Source: Tatumella sp. JGM91 (GTDB lineage: Bacteria > Pseudomonadota > Gammaproteobacteria > Enterobacterales > Enterobacteriaceae). From it: a DNA stretch of 64,000 nt. The stretch spans positions 55,259 through 119,258 of the forward strand of contig NZ_JAERJP010000010.1 of the NCBI RefSeq assembly GCF_018257575.1, read 5' to 3'. Positions within the stretch are counted from its first letter, which is position 1. Each line of letters begins with the position of its first letter. Made by a program: the position numbers and the translations under genes. Of this stretch, positions 9,015 through 19,295 are shown one piece after another. The notes under the pieces were generated by a model. It had not been told where the DNA came from. It saw only the letters and a program-made list of their open reading frames with translations, and did not search any database.

Positions 9015-10209
9015 TTAGTAGCTGAATAGCAGTACTGACTGCACGAACCAGCGCGCTGACATCCTGCTGATTATTATAAGGGGCAAATGACGCGCGTACG
9101 GTACCTTCAGTATGCAGCGCGGTCATCAGCGGTGCGGCACAATGCTGGCCGGCACGCAGGGCAATCTGCTGCTCGGCTAGTAAGGTGACCAGATCAGATG
9201 CATGGATCCCCTGCACCGTAAAGGAGAGCAGCGGTGCGTTATGCTGGCGGAAACTGCGGAATCCCGGCAGCGCTGCCAGCTGTGTTTCTGCCGCCTCTGC
9301 CAGTGCACGGCTCCAGTGTTCGGCGGCCTGATGGTCGAGCGCGGATAAGAAATCGAGGGTTGCAGCGAAGGCATACACCCCGGCAATATTGGGGGTGCCT
9401 GCTTCAAAGCCCCAGGGGGCCGGCCGCGCGGTGAAGCCGTCAAAACTGACCTGCTCGATCATTTTTCCCCCGCCGACCGAAGGGGTCATCTCCTGCAGCC
9501 GCTGTTCTCTGGCAAACAGGACACCCAGCCCGGTCGGGCCGTACATTTTATGGGCAGAAAAAACATAGAAATCAATCGGCAATGCCTGTAAGTCAGGGGG
9601 CTGATGTACCACGCCCTGGGCACCATCAACCAGTACTTTTACGCCGGCCGCCTGCGCCAGCCGGGTGATTTTTTCCAGATCCGGCATAACACCGGTGACA
9701 TTTGACATCTGGCTGACGGCCAGTAACCGGGTGCGTGCATTCAGCAGTGCCGGCAGCAGGTCATAACGGGGTAAACCGGCAGAGGTGACCGGCCATTTGA
9801 CCACTTTTGCGCCGCGGGCTGCGGCCACCATCAGCCACGGAATAAGGTTCGCGTGATGTTCCATTTCACTGACCAGTATTTCGTCGCCGGGCTGCAATTG
9901 CCCGGCCAGCCAGCTATTTGCGACCAGATTAATGGATTCTGTGGTGCCACGGGTCCAGATGATTTGTTGTGTCGCTCCGGCATTCAGCCACTCTGCAACC
10001 TGCTGGCGGGTATTTTCATAGCGCCTGGTCATCCTGCGGGCTCCGCTGTGCTGGCTGCGATGGACGGTACCGGCACTCTGGTAAAATGCGGTACTGGCGT
10101 TGATCATTGCCAGTGGTTTCAGGGCTGTCGCAGCACTGTCCAGATAAATTTCATCTTTGTCCAGCGCCGGGAACTGGCGGCGGAAGTCCGCAGGGTTAAA
10201 ACCATTCAT
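9007..10209 (-). CDS. csdA: Cysteine desulfurase CsdA
   Basis: This 400-residue, PLP-dependent NifS/SufS-type enzyme makes alanine and a protein-bound persulfide from cysteine. The PLP lysine is Lys221 in [12 protein letters not shown]. The persulfide cysteine is Cys357 in [23 protein letters not shown] and [12 protein letters not shown] are also conserved. The length matches E. coli CsdA (401). It is the first gene of the csdA-csdE pair. Confidence 0.95.
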   Translation of the reverse strand: MNGFNPADFRRQFPALDKDEIYLDSAATALKPLAMINASTAFYQSAGTVHRSQHSGARRMTRRYENTRQQVAEWLNAGATQQIIWTRGTTESINLVANSWLAGQLQPGDEILVSEMEHHANLIPWLMVAAARGAKVVKWPVTSAGLPRYDLLPALLNARTRLLAVSQMSNVTGVMPDLEKITRLAQAAGVKVLVDGAQGVVHQPPDLQALPIDFYVFSAHKMYGPTGLGVLFAREQRLQEMTPSVGGGKMIEQVSFDGFTARPAPWGFEAGTPNIAGVYAFAATLDFLSALDHQAAEHWSRALAEAAETQLAALPGFRSFRQHNAPLLSFTVQGIHASDLVTLLAEQQIALRAGQHCAAPLMTALHTEGTVRASFAPYNNQQDVSALVRAVSTAIQLLSE

Positions 10210-10402
10210 AACGTACTCTTGTCCGATAAATTTAAGATAAGGCTGAAAACCGGGCCGCTGACTGGCAAGTTGCCCGGTTTGTCATATGCTTTATGTAGCC
10301 GACTGTTGTCACTACAGGACGACAGTGCTGATAGCGATCAACAGTCAGGTCGCACCATGAAATAATGGCTGACAGTGTAAGATACTCTTAAGGAGATAAT
10401 AA

Positions 10403-10630
10403 ATGAAAAAGCCAGTCGCAGCAGTTTTCGTTATTTCAGCGCTTGTGTTCACTCTGGCCGGTTGTTCTTCTAATTACATTATGCATACCAGTGATGGCCG
10501 TACCCTGGTGGCTCAGGGGAAACCGGTGCTTGATGATGATACCGGTATGATGGTTTATAAAGACAGTAATGGTCATCAGCAACAGATTAACCGTGCTGAT
10601 GTAAAAGAGATGAGCAGGGTCGGCCAGTAA
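10403..10630 (+). CDS. ygdI: Small lipoprotein YgdI (DUF903 family)
   Basis: This 75-residue protein has a signal peptide and lipobox LAGC (Cys21), followed by a short domain (IMHTSDGRTLVAQGKP) shared with YgdI/YgdR. AAGGAG lies 8-9 bases before the ATG. The function of the family is unknown; it is probably anchored in the outer membrane. Its place between csdA and gcvB/gcvA is as in E. coli. Confidence 0.9.
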   Translation: MKKPVAAVFVISALVFTLAGCSSNYIMHTSDGRTLVAQGKPVLDDDTGMMVYKDSNGHQQQINRADVKEMSRVGQ

Positions 10631-10914
10631 CCCTGGTGGTCGCAGCCGTGGTGTCACCGGCGGCTGCTCTGTTTTTCTGAGACTGTCGCTCCCACCGCCG
10701 GTCTTTTTTATCCGCGAATTTTTCCTCGGAATATTACCGGCGCAGCCCCTCTTTTTCAGCAATCACTGTCCGGATATTCATTAAATAAATCTATCCAAAA
10801 ATGCGTTTACATGCCGCGCAAACGATTGTTATCTGTCGTTGTGTGATTGGCTAATCAAAAATACTGAATTTTTATTGCCTGCCAGTGGGATATGCCGCCA
10901 GGGGAATTTCAGGC
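10631..10914. other. Intergenic region ygdI to gcvB terminator
   Basis: These 284 bases show no gene. A GC-rich stretch just after ygdI (around 10640-10710) has short complementary words (CGCAGCCG, CGGCGGCTG, CCGCCGG) followed by TTTTTT at about 10704, and may act as its terminator. Confidence 0.35.
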
Positions 10915-11094
10915 AAAAAAAAACACCGCATAAAGCGGTGCTGTAAAAAATATAAACTATGGACAGACAGGGTATATCACAGGAAATAAACAGGTCTGAA
11001 AAACAGACCAAATGCAAACACAACATCACCACCCAAAGCCAAAAGCAAGCGGTCTGACAGAGACTGAATGCTTTCCGTTCCGGCTCAGGAAAGT
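10915..11094 (-). ncRNA. gcvB: Small RNA GcvB
   Basis: This approximately 180-base RNA represses many amino-acid and peptide transporter mRNAs with Hfq. The 5' end ACTTTCCTGAGCCGGAACGG (from 11094) is nearly that of E. coli GcvB. The G/U-rich seed region R1 (GGTGGTGATGTTGTGTTTGC) is present but shorter than in E. coli. A hairpin with GGTCTG/CAGACC, then ACCCTGTCTGTCCATAG, and a terminator with CACCGC/GCGGTG arms (10924-10940) and a long T-run complete it. It is divergent from gcvA, as expected. Confidence 0.95.
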
Positions 11095-11100
11095 GCGGCA

Positions 11101-11129
11101 ACTATAGGTATTTGCTGGAGCTTCCTCAA
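11101..11129 (-). promoter_or_regulatory. Promoter of gcvB
   Basis: On the minus strand TTGAGG (11124-11129) and TATAGT (11101-11106) are 17 bases apart. The conserved RNA start is 7 bases beyond the -10 box. GcvA is known to activate gcvB in enterobacteria, and its gene starts 128 bases away on the other strand. A TATAAT at 11139-11144 on the plus strand may serve gcvA itself. Confidence 0.7.
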
Positions 11130-11221
11130 TGGACAATTTATAATGCTTCGGATAAAAAAAACTAATGCCTGGTGCTTTGCTGCCCCGGGTGTCTCTTTAG
11201 TCTTTGGGTCTGAATATTGTT

Positions 11222-12178
11222 ATGTCAAAACGACTGCCTCCGCTAAATGCCCTGAAAGTGTTCGACGCCGCAGCACGGCACCTGAGTTTTACCCGTGCTG
11301 CCGAAGAGCTGTTTGTGACTCAGGCCGCTGTCAGCCACCAGATTAAGTCGCTGGAGGATTTTCTCGGATTGAAACTGTTTCGCCGCCGCAATCGTTCGCT
11401 GCTGCTTACCGAAGAAGGGCAGAGTTACTCGCTGGATATTAAAGACATTTTTTCTTCCCTGAATGATGCAACCCGTAAGTTGCAGGCCCGCAGTGCCAAA
11501 GGGGCCTTAACCGTCAGTCTGTTACCCAGCTTCGCCATTCAGTGGCTGGTTCCCCGCCTGTCCAGCTTCAATCAGGATTGTCCGGGGATTGATGTCCGTA
11601 TCCAGGCTGTCGATCGTGAAGAAGATAAACTGGCGGATGATGTGGATGTGGCTATTTTTTATGGCCGGGGCAACTGGCCGGGATTGCGGGTGGAGAAATT
11701 ATATGCAGAATATCTGCTGCCGGTCTGCTCTCCGGCGTTACTGACCGGGGAACATTCCCTGAAAAGTCCCGCTGATTTAATTCACTTTACCCTGTTACAT
11801 GATGCGTCACGGCGCGACTGGCAGGCTTATACCCGGCAGCTGGGGTTGTCACAGGTGAATGTGCAGCAGGGGCCAATTTTCAGTCATTCATCGATGGTTT
11901 TACAGGCCGCGATCCACGGACAGGGGATCGCACTGGCGAATAATGTTATGGTGCAGAGCGAACTTGAGAGCGGGCGACTGATCAGCCCGTTTAATGATGT
12001 TTTAGCCAGTCAGAATGCTTTTTATCTGGTTTGTCATGACAGTCAGGCAGATCTGGGTAAAATAGCCGCTTTCCGGCAATGGATTCTGGCAAGAGCCGCC
12101 AGTGAGCAGGAAAAGTTTCGTTTCCGGTATGATGAACACTCCCCGCAGTGGCCCGCTGGCACGATGAGGAACAGGTAA
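11222..12178 (+). CDS. gcvA: LysR-type glycine-cleavage regulator GcvA
   Basis: This 318-residue LysR-family activator/repressor controls gcvTHP and the gcvB RNA. The start is set at the ATG at 11222 (MSKRLPPLNALKVFDAAAR) because it matches E. coli GcvA exactly; six upstream in-frame codons are not conserved. The winged helix with FTRAAEELFVTQAAVSHQIK is followed by the substrate-binding domain. The C-terminus is about a dozen residues longer than in E. coli (after FRFRYDE). Its stop TAA overlaps the ygdD ATG by one base. Confidence 0.96.
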   Translation: MSKRLPPLNALKVFDAAARHLSFTRAAEELFVTQAAVSHQIKSLEDFLGLKLFRRRNRSLLLTEEGQSYSLDIKDIFSSLNDATRKLQARSAKGALTVSLLPSFAIQWLVPRLSSFNQDCPGIDVRIQAVDREEDKLADDVDVAIFYGRGNWPGLRVEKLYAEYLLPVCSPALLTGEHSLKSPADLIHFTLLHDASRRDWQAYTRQLGLSQVNVQQGPIFSHSSMVLQAAIHGQGIALANNVMVQSELESGRLISPFNDVLASQNAFYLVCHDSQADLGKIAAFRQWILARAASEQEKFRFRYDEHSPQWPAGTMRNR

Positions 12179-12573
12179 TGTCCAGCCGTACAATGTTTAT
12201 TTTTGTCGCTATCAGTGGGTTTCTGCTGGTGGCATTCGGGGCATTTGGCGCCCATGTATTAAGTAACACTCTGGGAAATAATGAAATGGCCTGGATCCAC
12301 ACCGGGCTGGAATATCAGGCGTACCACACCCTGGCAATACTGGGTCTGGCGGCGGCGATGCTGCGCCGGGCCAATATCTGGTTCTACTGGAGTTCAGCGA
12401 TGCTGGCTCTGGGCACGGTGTTATTCAGCGGCAGTCTGTACTGCCTGGCGCTGTCTCACCTGAAAATTTTTGTATTTGTAACGCCTGTCGGAGGTCTTTG
12501 CTTCCTGGCAGGATGGTTTTTGATGTTGATTGGCGCCCTGCGTCTGAAACGAAAGGCGAGCAGCCATGAATAA
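12178..12573 (+). CDS. ygdD: Inner-membrane protein YgdD (DUF423)
   Basis: This 131-residue protein has four hydrophobic segments and the DUF423 motif [10 protein letters not shown] near the N-terminus. The function is unknown. The ATG at 12178 is chosen because it overlaps the gcvA stop (TAATG) and gives the family's normal N-terminus. It overlaps rlmM by 8 bases, giving a gcvA-ygdD-rlmM operon as in E. coli. Confidence 0.9.
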   Translation: MSSRTMFIFVAISGFLLVAFGAFGAHVLSNTLGNNEMAWIHTGLEYQAYHTLAILGLAAAMLRRANIWFYWSSAMLALGTVLFSGSLYCLALSHLKIFVFVTPVGGLCFLAGWFLMLIGALRLKRKASSHE

Positions 12574-13669
12574 AGTTTTATTATATTGCCGGTCCGGTTT
12601 TGAAAAAGAATGTGCGGCTGAAATCACTGCCCGTGCCACGGCATTAGAAGTGTACGGTTTTGCCAGAGTTAAAGATAACTCCGGTTATGTTATCTATGAA
12701 TGTTATCAGTATGAAGATGCCGATAAACTGATCCGCGAAATTCCCTTCCGGTCGCTGATTTTTGCCCGGCAGATGATTGTCGCCGGTGAACTGCTGCGTG
12801 ATTTACCGCCGGAAGACCGTATTTCGCCGATCAGCGGTATGCTGACCGGTGTGACAGAGAAAGGCGGTGAACTGCGGGTTGAAGTTCCGGATACTAACGA
12901 AGCTAAAGAGTTACTGAAGTTCTGCCGTAAATTTACCGTACCGTTACGCGCGGCATTACGGCAGAACGGTATTTTGCTGAAATATGAAAGCAATAAACGG
13001 CCGGTGGTGCATGTGTTCTTTATTGCGCCCGGAACCTGTTATGTCGGTTATTCTTACCCTGATAATAACTCGGCATTATTTATGGGGATCCCGCGGCTGA
13101 AATTTCCGTCTGATGCCCCGAGCCGTTCGACCCTGAAACTGGAAGAGGCATTTCATGTGTTTATCCCTGCGGATGAATGGGATGAACGGCTGGGCAGCGG
13201 GATGTACGCGGTGGATCTCGGTGCCTGTCCCGGTGGCTGGACATATCAGCTGGTGAAACGCAGCATGATGGTATACGCCGTGGATAATGGTCCGATGGCA
13301 CCTTCCCTGATGGATACCGGGCAGGTGATGCATCACCGGGAAGACGGATTTAAATTCAGGCCACCAGGATCGAATATCAGCTGGCTGGTCTGCGATATGG
13401 TAGAGAAGCCGGTCAGGGTAGCGACACTGATGACTGAATGGCTGGTAAACGGCTGGTGCCGGGAAGCTATCTTTAACCTGAAATTACCGATGAAAAAACG
13501 TTATGAAGAAGTGACCAGTAATCTGCAGATGATCGAACAGGCGCTGGCTTCAAACGGGGTTAATGCACAGATTCAGGCGCGCCAGCTGTATCATGACAGG
13601 GAAGAAGTGACTGTGCATATCCGCCGTATCTGGAGCGCAACCCCGGGACGGCTCGACGAGCGTCACTGA
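12566..13669 (+). CDS. rlmM: 23S rRNA 2'-O-ribose methyltransferase RlmM (C2498)
   Basis: This 367-residue enzyme methylates the ribose of C2498 in 23S rRNA using SAM. An N-terminal THUMP-like region (about 1-170) is followed by a Rossmann methyltransferase fold with [13 protein letters not shown] as the SAM-binding loop, and [10 protein letters not shown] and [13 protein letters not shown] carrying the K-D-K-type catalytic residues. E. coli RlmM has 366 residues. The stop overlaps the convergent xni by 7 bases. Confidence 0.95.
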   Translation: MNKVLLYCRSGFEKECAAEITARATALEVYGFARVKDNSGYVIYECYQYEDADKLIREIPFRSLIFARQMIVAGELLRDLPPEDRISPISGMLTGVTEKGGELRVEVPDTNEAKELLKFCRKFTVPLRAALRQNGILLKYESNKRPVVHVFFIAPGTCYVGYSYPDNNSALFMGIPRLKFPSDAPSRSTLKLEEAFHVFIPADEWDERLGSGMYAVDLGACPGGWTYQLVKRSMMVYAVDNGPMAPSLMDTGQVMHHREDGFKFRPPGSNISWLVCDMVEKPVRVATLMTEWLVNGWCREAIFNLKLPMKKRYEEVTSNLQMIEQALASNGVNAQIQARQLYHDREEVTVHIRRIWSATPGRLDERH

Positions 13670-14439
13670 TCAGCGTCGCTGCCGGCGGGCAGATAACGTA
13701 AACTTTTTAAATTGCCCTGCAGGTTCAGGCCGGTGGATAAACGTGCCACCCGGCGTGACAGCAGGGCGATTTGTTCTGTCCCCTGCAGTTTTTTCTGCCA
13801 CTTCTCCGGTACCTGATCGAGTTGCTGATACAGCTGTTCAAGGGTATTAAACCGGTTAATCAGTTCGCTGGCGCTTTTCGGGCCTATACCGGAAACACCC
13901 GGAATTTTACTGCTACTGATCCCGCATAATCCCCAGTAATCAGGCAACTGCTGCGGACTGACACCATATGTTTCGCGGATAAAGGGCACATCCAGCCAGC
14001 GTTTCTGAAAGTAGTCCCGTAACCGGATATCCGGAGCCAGTAACTGACAGTATCCTTTGTCCGTAGAGACAATGGTGGTCTGATGTCCGGCCTGAGACAT
14101 TTTGCTGGCCAGGGTTGCGGCCAGATCATCGGCTTCATCCTCTCCGGCCTGCCAGCAGTGAATACCAGAGGCTTCGAAAAGCTGTTGCAGAGAAGGCATC
14201 AGTTGTTTTAAGTCATCCGGCATGTCCGGGCGACCGGCTTTATAGCCACTGAGTTGCTGATGACGCCAGCCCCGGCGCTGGTGAGGATTATCAAATACCG
14301 CCACCACATGGGTCGGCTGACTATGCTGCAAAAGCTGGCGCAGGGCAGAGCGGGTACCGGCAGCACAACTTCCGGCCTGCACCGCGTGAATACGGCGGAT
14401 AAGATTTAATGCGTCAATAATCAGTAAATGGAGTGTCAT
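13663..14439 (-). CDS. xni: Flap endonuclease Xni (ExoIX)
   Basis: This 258-residue, FEN-family nuclease acts on flapped DNA. The start is put at the ATG at 14439 ([21 protein letters not shown]), matching E. coli Xni; a TTG further upstream adds unconserved residues. [25 protein letters not shown] holds part of the acidic metal site, and [18 protein letters not shown] is the helix-hairpin-helix. As in E. coli Xni, several N-terminal acidic residues of the polymerase I 5'-nuclease are not evident. Confidence 0.93.
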   Translation of the reverse strand: MTLHLLIIDALNLIRRIHAVQAGSCAAGTRSALRQLLQHSQPTHVVAVFDNPHQRRGWRHQQLSGYKAGRPDMPDDLKQLMPSLQQLFEASGIHCWQAGEDEADDLAATLASKMSQAGHQTTIVSTDKGYCQLLAPDIRLRDYFQKRWLDVPFIRETYGVSPQQLPDYWGLCGISSSKIPGVSGIGPKSASELINRFNTLEQLYQQLDQVPEKWQKKLQGTEQIALLSRRVARLSTGLNLQGNLKSLRYLPAGSDADQ

Positions 14440-14525
14440 AATCGCCGGAGAGTCGCTAAAGGGGACCAAAACCGCCAGTGGCGGAAAGTCTGCCGGCGGG
14501 ATCCCCGGCCGGCAAACATGCTGTC

Positions 14526-15890
14526 TTATTTGATAATTTCGTAGCAGGGAATATAGGCACTGCCCGGTAATTTCATCCGGTGCTGTGCAATAAAGCCCTG
14601 CAACAGGGTATCCATCCGCTGCATGATATCTGCATCGCCATGAATTTTAAACGGCCCGTGGGCGTTAATTTCGCGGATCCCGCTGTCTTTTACGTTACCG
14701 GCGACGATACCGGAAAACATCCGCCGCAGGTCAGCGGCCAGTTTATCCCCGGGCTGATCTTTATACAGGTTCAGGGCTGCCATATTGGCATGGGTCGGCT
14801 GAAACGGCAGTTGCAGATCCGGCTCAATCCGTAATGACCAGTTAAAGCTGTAAGCATCGCCGGTTTCGCGTCGATACTCTTTGACGGCGGGCATTGCCTG
14901 TCTGATAGTTTTAGCTACAGCCGGTGCATCGCCGATAATGATTTTGTAATGGCGGGTCGCCTCTTTACCGAGGGTATTTACAATAAAGTCATCCAGTATC
15001 CGGAAATAGTCGGCACTTTCTTCGGGGCCGGTCAGGATCAGAGGCAGCACCTGTTGACTGTTAGCCGGGTGCATCATAATACCCAGCAGATAAAGCAATT
15101 CTTCGGCAGTGCCGACCCCGCCCGGGAAGATAATAATACCGTGGGCGATACGGACAAATGCCTCCAGACGTTTTTCGATATCCGGCATTATGATCAGTTC
15201 ATTGACCAGTGGATTTGGCGGCTCAGCAGCGATAATTGAAGGCTCTGTCAGGCCGATAAAACGACCGTCACGGTAACGCTGCTGGGCATGGCCGACGGCG
15301 GCACCTTTCATCGGGGCTTCCATAACTCCGGGGCCGCAGCCGGTACAGATATTCAGTTCCCGCAGGCCAAGCTGAGTCCCGACATCGCGGCAGTACTGAT
15401 ATTCCACCGGGTTGACCGAATGTCCGCCCCAGCACACAACGTTATTCGGTAACTCACCGATATGCAGCGCACGGGCATTACGTAAAATGGAAAACACCAT
15501 ATTGGTGATAAATGCTGAATCTTCACTGTGCGGGTCACGGAAGCGCCGGGAGTTGTTCAGTTGTCCGGTAACAAACAGAATATCCCGCAGTACTGCAAAT
15601 AAGTTGGCTTGTAAGGAACGGATGATTTGCCCGTCGACAAAGGCATCTTCCGGCGGATTAATCAGTTCCAGTTTTACCCCGCGTTCGCGGCGCAACACAT
15701 TAATATCAAAATCGCCGAAGCGTGAAAGTAATTGCTGGCTGTTATCTGTCTGACTGCCTGAATTGAGTACCGCCAGCGAACAGTTACGGAACAGCTGATA
15801 TAAATCGCTGCTGGCTGTTCTTTTCAGCATATCGACTTCCATTTGTGAAAGCAGATCCATGGCCCCTAACGGGCTGATATGTGTAATCAA
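14526..15890 (-). CDS. ppnN: Nucleotide 5'-monophosphate nucleosidase PpnN (YgdH)
   Basis: This 454-residue, LOG-family enzyme cleaves purine and pyrimidine nucleoside monophosphates to base and ribose 5-phosphate, and is a (p)ppGpp target in E. coli. The nucleotide-binding signature is [40 protein letters not shown] is also conserved. The length equals E. coli PpnN (454). It is upstream of xni on the same strand, with an 86-base gap. Confidence 0.95.
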   Translation of the reverse strand: MITHISPLGAMDLLSQMEVDMLKRTASSDLYQLFRNCSLAVLNSGSQTDNSQQLLSRFGDFDINVLRRERGVKLELINPPEDAFVDGQIIRSLQANLFAVLRDILFVTGQLNNSRRFRDPHSEDSAFITNMVFSILRNARALHIGELPNNVVCWGGHSVNPVEYQYCRDVGTQLGLRELNICTGCGPGVMEAPMKGAAVGHAQQRYRDGRFIGLTEPSIIAAEPPNPLVNELIIMPDIEKRLEAFVRIAHGIIIFPGGVGTAEELLYLLGIMMHPANSQQVLPLILTGPEESADYFRILDDFIVNTLGKEATRHYKIIIGDAPAVAKTIRQAMPAVKEYRRETGDAYSFNWSLRIEPDLQLPFQPTHANMAALNLYKDQPGDKLAADLRRMFSGIVAGNVKDSGIREINAHGPFKIHGDADIMQRMDTLLQGFIAQHRMKLPGSAYIPCYEIIK

Positions 15891-16131
15891 GAGAACTCCT
15901 TACTCCCCCGGAGGGGCTGCTGCATCACACAGCGGCTGAACATTGATTTGCCGTGACGCCGGCTCCCTGTCCGGTTATCTCAGGGATCACCGGGTTATCA
16001 AAGTATCGCTGTAGTCTCAGTTTTCACAAGGTTTTTACGTGCCTATTCTGTTTGCAGCCAGGAAGTTGCGGCCTGTTTCCCGGTCACTGACAGTGATATT
16101 GCGGTAATGACCGGGCAGTTTGCAGACAGTA

Positions 16132-16977
16132 TTACTGGCGGGCCAGCCGTACGTCCGGGGCATCAAAGGGAACATTACTGCGCCACGGGTTGATATCCAG
16201 CCCGCCACGCCTTGTGTAACGGGCATAGACCGTCAGTTCCTGTGGCTGACAGAAGTGCAGTAAATCATTAAAAATACGCTCTGCACATTGTTCATGGAAC
16301 TCGTTGTGCTGACGGAAAGAGAGCAGATAACGTAACAAGGCTTCCCGACGAATACGCGGGCCACGGTAGCGAATCATAACGGAGCCCCAGTCCGGCTGGG
16401 AGGTAATCAGACAGTTTGATTTTAACAGATGGCTGACCAGGGTTTCTTCGACCAGTTGCTGGTCCGTAGCTTCAGCCAGTAGTGTATTGTCGAAATGGTA
16501 ATTGTCGACGCTAATCGGCAGGTCATCGATACATTCGCCGTCAAAGGCACCGATCGGCTGGCCGGCGTATTCACTCAGGCCATGCAGGGTGATGCGGACA
16601 GTGCCTTGCGCACAGGCGGCGAGATCCTGTTCCAGGGTACGCCTTACGCTGTCACGGTCAGCGAATTTTGTCTGGTTGAAGCTATTGAGATACAGTTTAA
16701 AGCTTTTAGACTCAATCAGATTCCGGCTGTCGGCGCTGAGGGCCATATTACCGATGGCGACTTGCGGAACACCCTGATTATTCAGCCATGACAGTTCATA
16801 AAGTGTCCACAAGTCTTCGCCGTGAAATGGCAGGTTATCGTCCCGCAGATTCAGTGCATCACGGTTAAGGCTGCGGGGAACCGCCTGTAATAACTGCGGT
16901 GCGTAATGTTCCGTATAGGATGTTTGTTTACCCAGAGTCAGTCCGTCGAGCGCCTGATGATGGTCATAATGATTCAT
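16132..16977 (-). CDS. queF: NADPH-dependent 7-cyano-7-deazaguanine reductase QueF
   Basis: This 281-residue enzyme reduces preQ0 to preQ1 in queuosine synthesis. The catalytic cysteine lies in [16 protein letters not shown], and the QueF motif [17 protein letters not shown] is present. It is the long bimodular type typical of gammaproteobacteria. Queuosine genes queE and queD lie further on in this window. It is divergent from syd. Confidence 0.95.
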   Translation of the reverse strand: MNHYDHHQALDGLTLGKQTSYTEHYAPQLLQAVPRSLNRDALNLRDDNLPFHGEDLWTLYELSWLNNQGVPQVAIGNMALSADSRNLIESKSFKLYLNSFNQTKFADRDSVRRTLEQDLAACAQGTVRITLHGLSEYAGQPIGAFDGECIDDLPISVDNYHFDNTLLAEATDQQLVEETLVSHLLKSNCLITSQPDWGSVMIRYRGPRIRREALLRYLLSFRQHNEFHEQCAERIFNDLLHFCQPQELTVYARYTRRGGLDINPWRSNVPFDAPDVRLARQ

Positions 16978-17038
16978 AACAGTACCACTGATAAAATAGA
17001 GTTGTGCTCAGTGTACCCGATCAGAAGTGAGAAAATGA

Positions 17039-17590
17039 ATGATGCAGCAAATCTCAGAGGCGATGGCGGGTTTTACCCGCCGTTATTGCGACCAGTGGCA
17101 GCAGCAAACCGGCCATTTACCCTACAGTGAAGCATTGTATGGCATGGACTCTCCCTGTATTACCGCCAGCGATCAGCATGGTGTTTACTGGCAACCGCGG
17201 GAATTTACTTTACCTGCCACCCTGGATGCAGTGGAACGCGGGCTGGGGATTGTGATTCAGCCTGCCGTTGCCGGCTGGTATACCAGCCAGTTTGCCGGCG
17301 ATATGCATGCTGCATGGCAGGGAGCACCTCTGACCCTGTTACAGGCATGGAATGAAGATGACTTCAGTCGGGTACAGGAGAATCTGATTGGTCACCTGGT
17401 GATGAAACGCCGTCTGAAACAGACGCCGACACTGTTTATCGCTGCTACCGATCTGGACACTGAGATTATTTCGGTCTGTAACCTGAGCGGGGAAGTGATC
17501 AGAGAAGCACTCGGCACTAAAAAACGTGAAGTTTTGTCGAAAACTGTCGATGATTTTCTTAGTGAATTAGATGTTGTTGTAACAAATTAA
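17039..17590 (+). CDS. syd: SecY-interacting protein Syd
   Basis: This 183-residue peripheral inner-membrane protein binds SecY and is thought to check translocon integrity. Motifs shared with E. coli Syd include SPCITASDQHGVYWQPREF, YTSQFAGDMHA, DFSRVQENLIGHLVMKRRLK and ISVCNLSGEV. E. coli Syd has 181 residues. The start could equally be the adjacent ATG at 17042. It is followed by the csrB RNA gene, the same order as in E. coli. Confidence 0.94.
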   Translation: MMQQISEAMAGFTRRYCDQWQQQTGHLPYSEALYGMDSPCITASDQHGVYWQPREFTLPATLDAVERGLGIVIQPAVAGWYTSQFAGDMHAAWQGAPLTLLQAWNEDDFSRVQENLIGHLVMKRRLKQTPTLFIAATDLDTEIISVCNLSGEVIREALGTKKREVLSKTVDDFLSELDVVVTN

Positions 17591-17610
17591 GCAGTTTGTT
17601 TGTTTTCGAT

Positions 17611-17631
17611 GGTGAGAGATCCCTGATACAG
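17611..17631. promoter_or_regulatory. Possible UvrY (GacA)-box upstream of csrB
   Basis: GGTGAGAGATCCCTGATACA loosely resembles the TGTAAG-N6-CTTACA dyad bound by UvrY/GacA upstream of csrB. The distance to the RNA (roughly 120-150 bases) fits the E. coli arrangement. Several positions differ from consensus, so it is tentative. Confidence 0.35.
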
Positions 17632-17744
17632 AGCGGAGTACAGGGAAAAGTCCCCCTTTATTTATCGACGAAGAGTGTTTATAAATCCTTATTTATTAAG
17701 TGGTTTATTTTTAAAGTCGTTGAATTATATGAAAAAATAAGATT

Positions 17745-18106
17745 ATTTCAGTGTAAATTTTGTTGCGAAAAACCACAACTCTGCCAGAATGGCTTCCACG
17801 GGCAGGATGCCAGGGAAGTCAGGTTTTCAGGAAGAAAACAACCCAGGGATGGTGGTGTTTTTACAGGATGTAGAACACCGCAAGGTTATTTCAGGAAGAA
17901 GTAACCTGCTCTTATAAAAGAGCAAAATACACCTCCGCAGGAGGGGAATATAGCTGTAGTGGATATATGGCACCTCAATGGACCAGATGACCGTCAGGAT
18001 GATACGGTAGCAACTGAAAAAATCCATTGAATCGCAGGGAGCACCAACGTAGCCGGATTGCTGCAAACAGATTGGGAGTACTGTTTTTACAGTACTCCCT
18101 TTTTTA
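17745..18106 (+). ncRNA. csrB: CsrA-sequestering small RNA CsrB
   Basis: CsrB titrates the translational regulator CsrA through many GGA-bearing hairpin loops. Here CAGGATG, CAGGAAG and CAGGGA words recur from about 17793 on, giving roughly fourteen GGA motifs. The 3' end GCAGGGAGCACCAACGTAGC and the terminator are close to E. coli csrB, and the place between syd and yqcC is conserved. The 3' end is firm; the 5' end is estimated from the usual length of about 360 bases. Long reading frames overlapping it are spurious. Confidence 0.88.
18074..18106 (+). terminator. Terminator of csrB
   Basis: An 11-bp perfect stem, GGGAGTACTGT (18074-18084) with ACAGTACTCCC (18089-18099) and a TTTT loop, is followed by a six-base T-run. 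It corresponds in place and shape to the E. coli csrB terminator. Confidence 0.92.
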
Positions 18107-18174
18107 TCTCCATCACTTTTCAGCTCTGCAATGGTATGCTGGCGCGGTTTTTATCAGTATTAAGGAGAAAAGCT

Positions 18175-18504
18175 GTGGCTTTGCACCCCATTATCCTTCA
18201 GCGCCTCGTGCAACTGGAACAGATTTTACGTGACTATCAGCTGTGGCAGCAGAATGCACCTCATCCGCAGGCGATGCAAAGTGATCAGCCTTTTTGCCTG
18301 GATACCCTGCACCCCCTTGAATGGCTGCAATGGGTTTTTATTCCGCGCCTGACGGCCATGATCGATAGCGGCGGCCCGTTACCCGATAATCTGGCGATTG
18401 CGCCTTATTTTGAAATGGCACTGGATCCGCAACTCAGTGTTCGTCCGGTTTTGTTAGTGACCTTGAGAAAACTCGATGGCCTTTTCACACAAGAATCCCC
18501 GTAA
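18175..18504 (+). CDS. yqcC: YqcC family protein, GTG start
   Basis: This 109-residue protein has the YqcC domain: MQSDQPFCLDTLHPLEWLQWVFIPRL and APYFEMAL match E. coli YqcC (109 residues). The function is unknown. The start is a GTG at 18175, fixed by AAGGAG 9 bases upstream; the frame is open further upstream but that part lies close behind the csrB terminator and is not conserved. Its stop codon overlaps the truC start. Confidence 0.9.
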   Translation: MALHPIILQRLVQLEQILRDYQLWQQNAPHPQAMQSDQPFCLDTLHPLEWLQWVFIPRLTAMIDSGGPLPDNLAIAPYFEMALDPQLSVRPVLLVTLRKLDGLFTQESP

Positions 18505-19295
18505 TGCTTGAAATTATTTATCAGGACCGATGGCTGGTGGCGGTGAATAAACCCGCCGGGATGCTGGTTCACCGCAGCTGGCTGGATCGCCATGAAAAGA
18601 CCTTCGTTATGCAAACGTTACGTGATCAGCTGGGACAGCATGTGTTCACGGTTCACCGGCTGGATCGCCCGACGTCCGGGGTGTTGTTATTTGCATTGTC
18701 CGCGGATGTCGCCCGGTTATTATCCCAGCAATTTGAACAGCATCAGTTACAAAAAACCTATCATGCGGTGGTGCGTGGCTGGCTGAAAGACGCCGGGACC
18801 CTTGACTATCCGCTGATGGAAGAGCTGGACAAAATCGCCGATAAACATTCTCAGGCCCCGCGAGAGGCGCAGTCAGCCGTGACCGGTTACCAGCCGCTGG
18901 CAGAAGCCGGGCTGCCGGTGCCGATTGGCCGTTATGACAGTTGTCGTTATACCCTGATGGAACTGACACCCCATACGGGGCGTAAGCATCAGCTCCGACG
19001 GCATATGTCCCATTTACGGCATCCGATTATCGGTGACAGCAGGCATGGCGATTTACGGCAGAACCGGGGGGCAGCCGAGCATTTTGGCTGCCGGCGGCTG
19101 ATGCTGCATGCCAGCTGTTTATCCCTGACGCATCCGCTAACCGGGCAGCCTTTACAGTTGCGGGCGGGTCTGGACAGGGTCTGGCAACAGGCCTTTGTAC
19201 ATTTTGGCTGGCAGGAGTTACTGAATCGCTTCCCGCTGGCTGCCGAACTGGCAGAATGGGATGACAGTCGATCGACAGACACGGGAGAGGGCTGA
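18504..19295 (+). CDS. truC: tRNA pseudouridine(65) synthase TruC
   Basis: This 263-residue, RluA-family pseudouridine synthase modifies U65 of certain tRNAs. The catalytic aspartate lies in HRLDRPTSGVLLF. NKPAGMLVHRS and LTPHTGRKHQLRRHMSHLRHPIIGD are the other family motifs. It overlaps yqcC and yqcA by one base on each side, so yqcC-truC-yqcA is one operon. Confidence 0.95.
   Translation: MLEIIYQDRWLVAVNKPAGMLVHRSWLDRHEKTFVMQTLRDQLGQHVFTVHRLDRPTSGVLLFALSADVARLLSQQFEQHQLQKTYHAVVRGWLKDAGTLDYPLMEELDKIADKHSQAPREAQSAVTGYQPLAEAGLPVPIGRYDSCRYTLMELTPHTGRKHQLRRHMSHLRHPIIGDSRHGDLRQNRGAAEHFGCRRLMLHASCLSLTHPLTGQPLQLRAGLDRVWQQAFVHFGWQELLNRFPLAAELAEWDDSRSTDTGEG

Noticed and set aside
17596..18233. Open frames of about 70-100 codons between syd and yqcC on both strands
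   Set aside because: They overlap the csrB RNA gene, lack ribosome sites and show no protein-family likeness.
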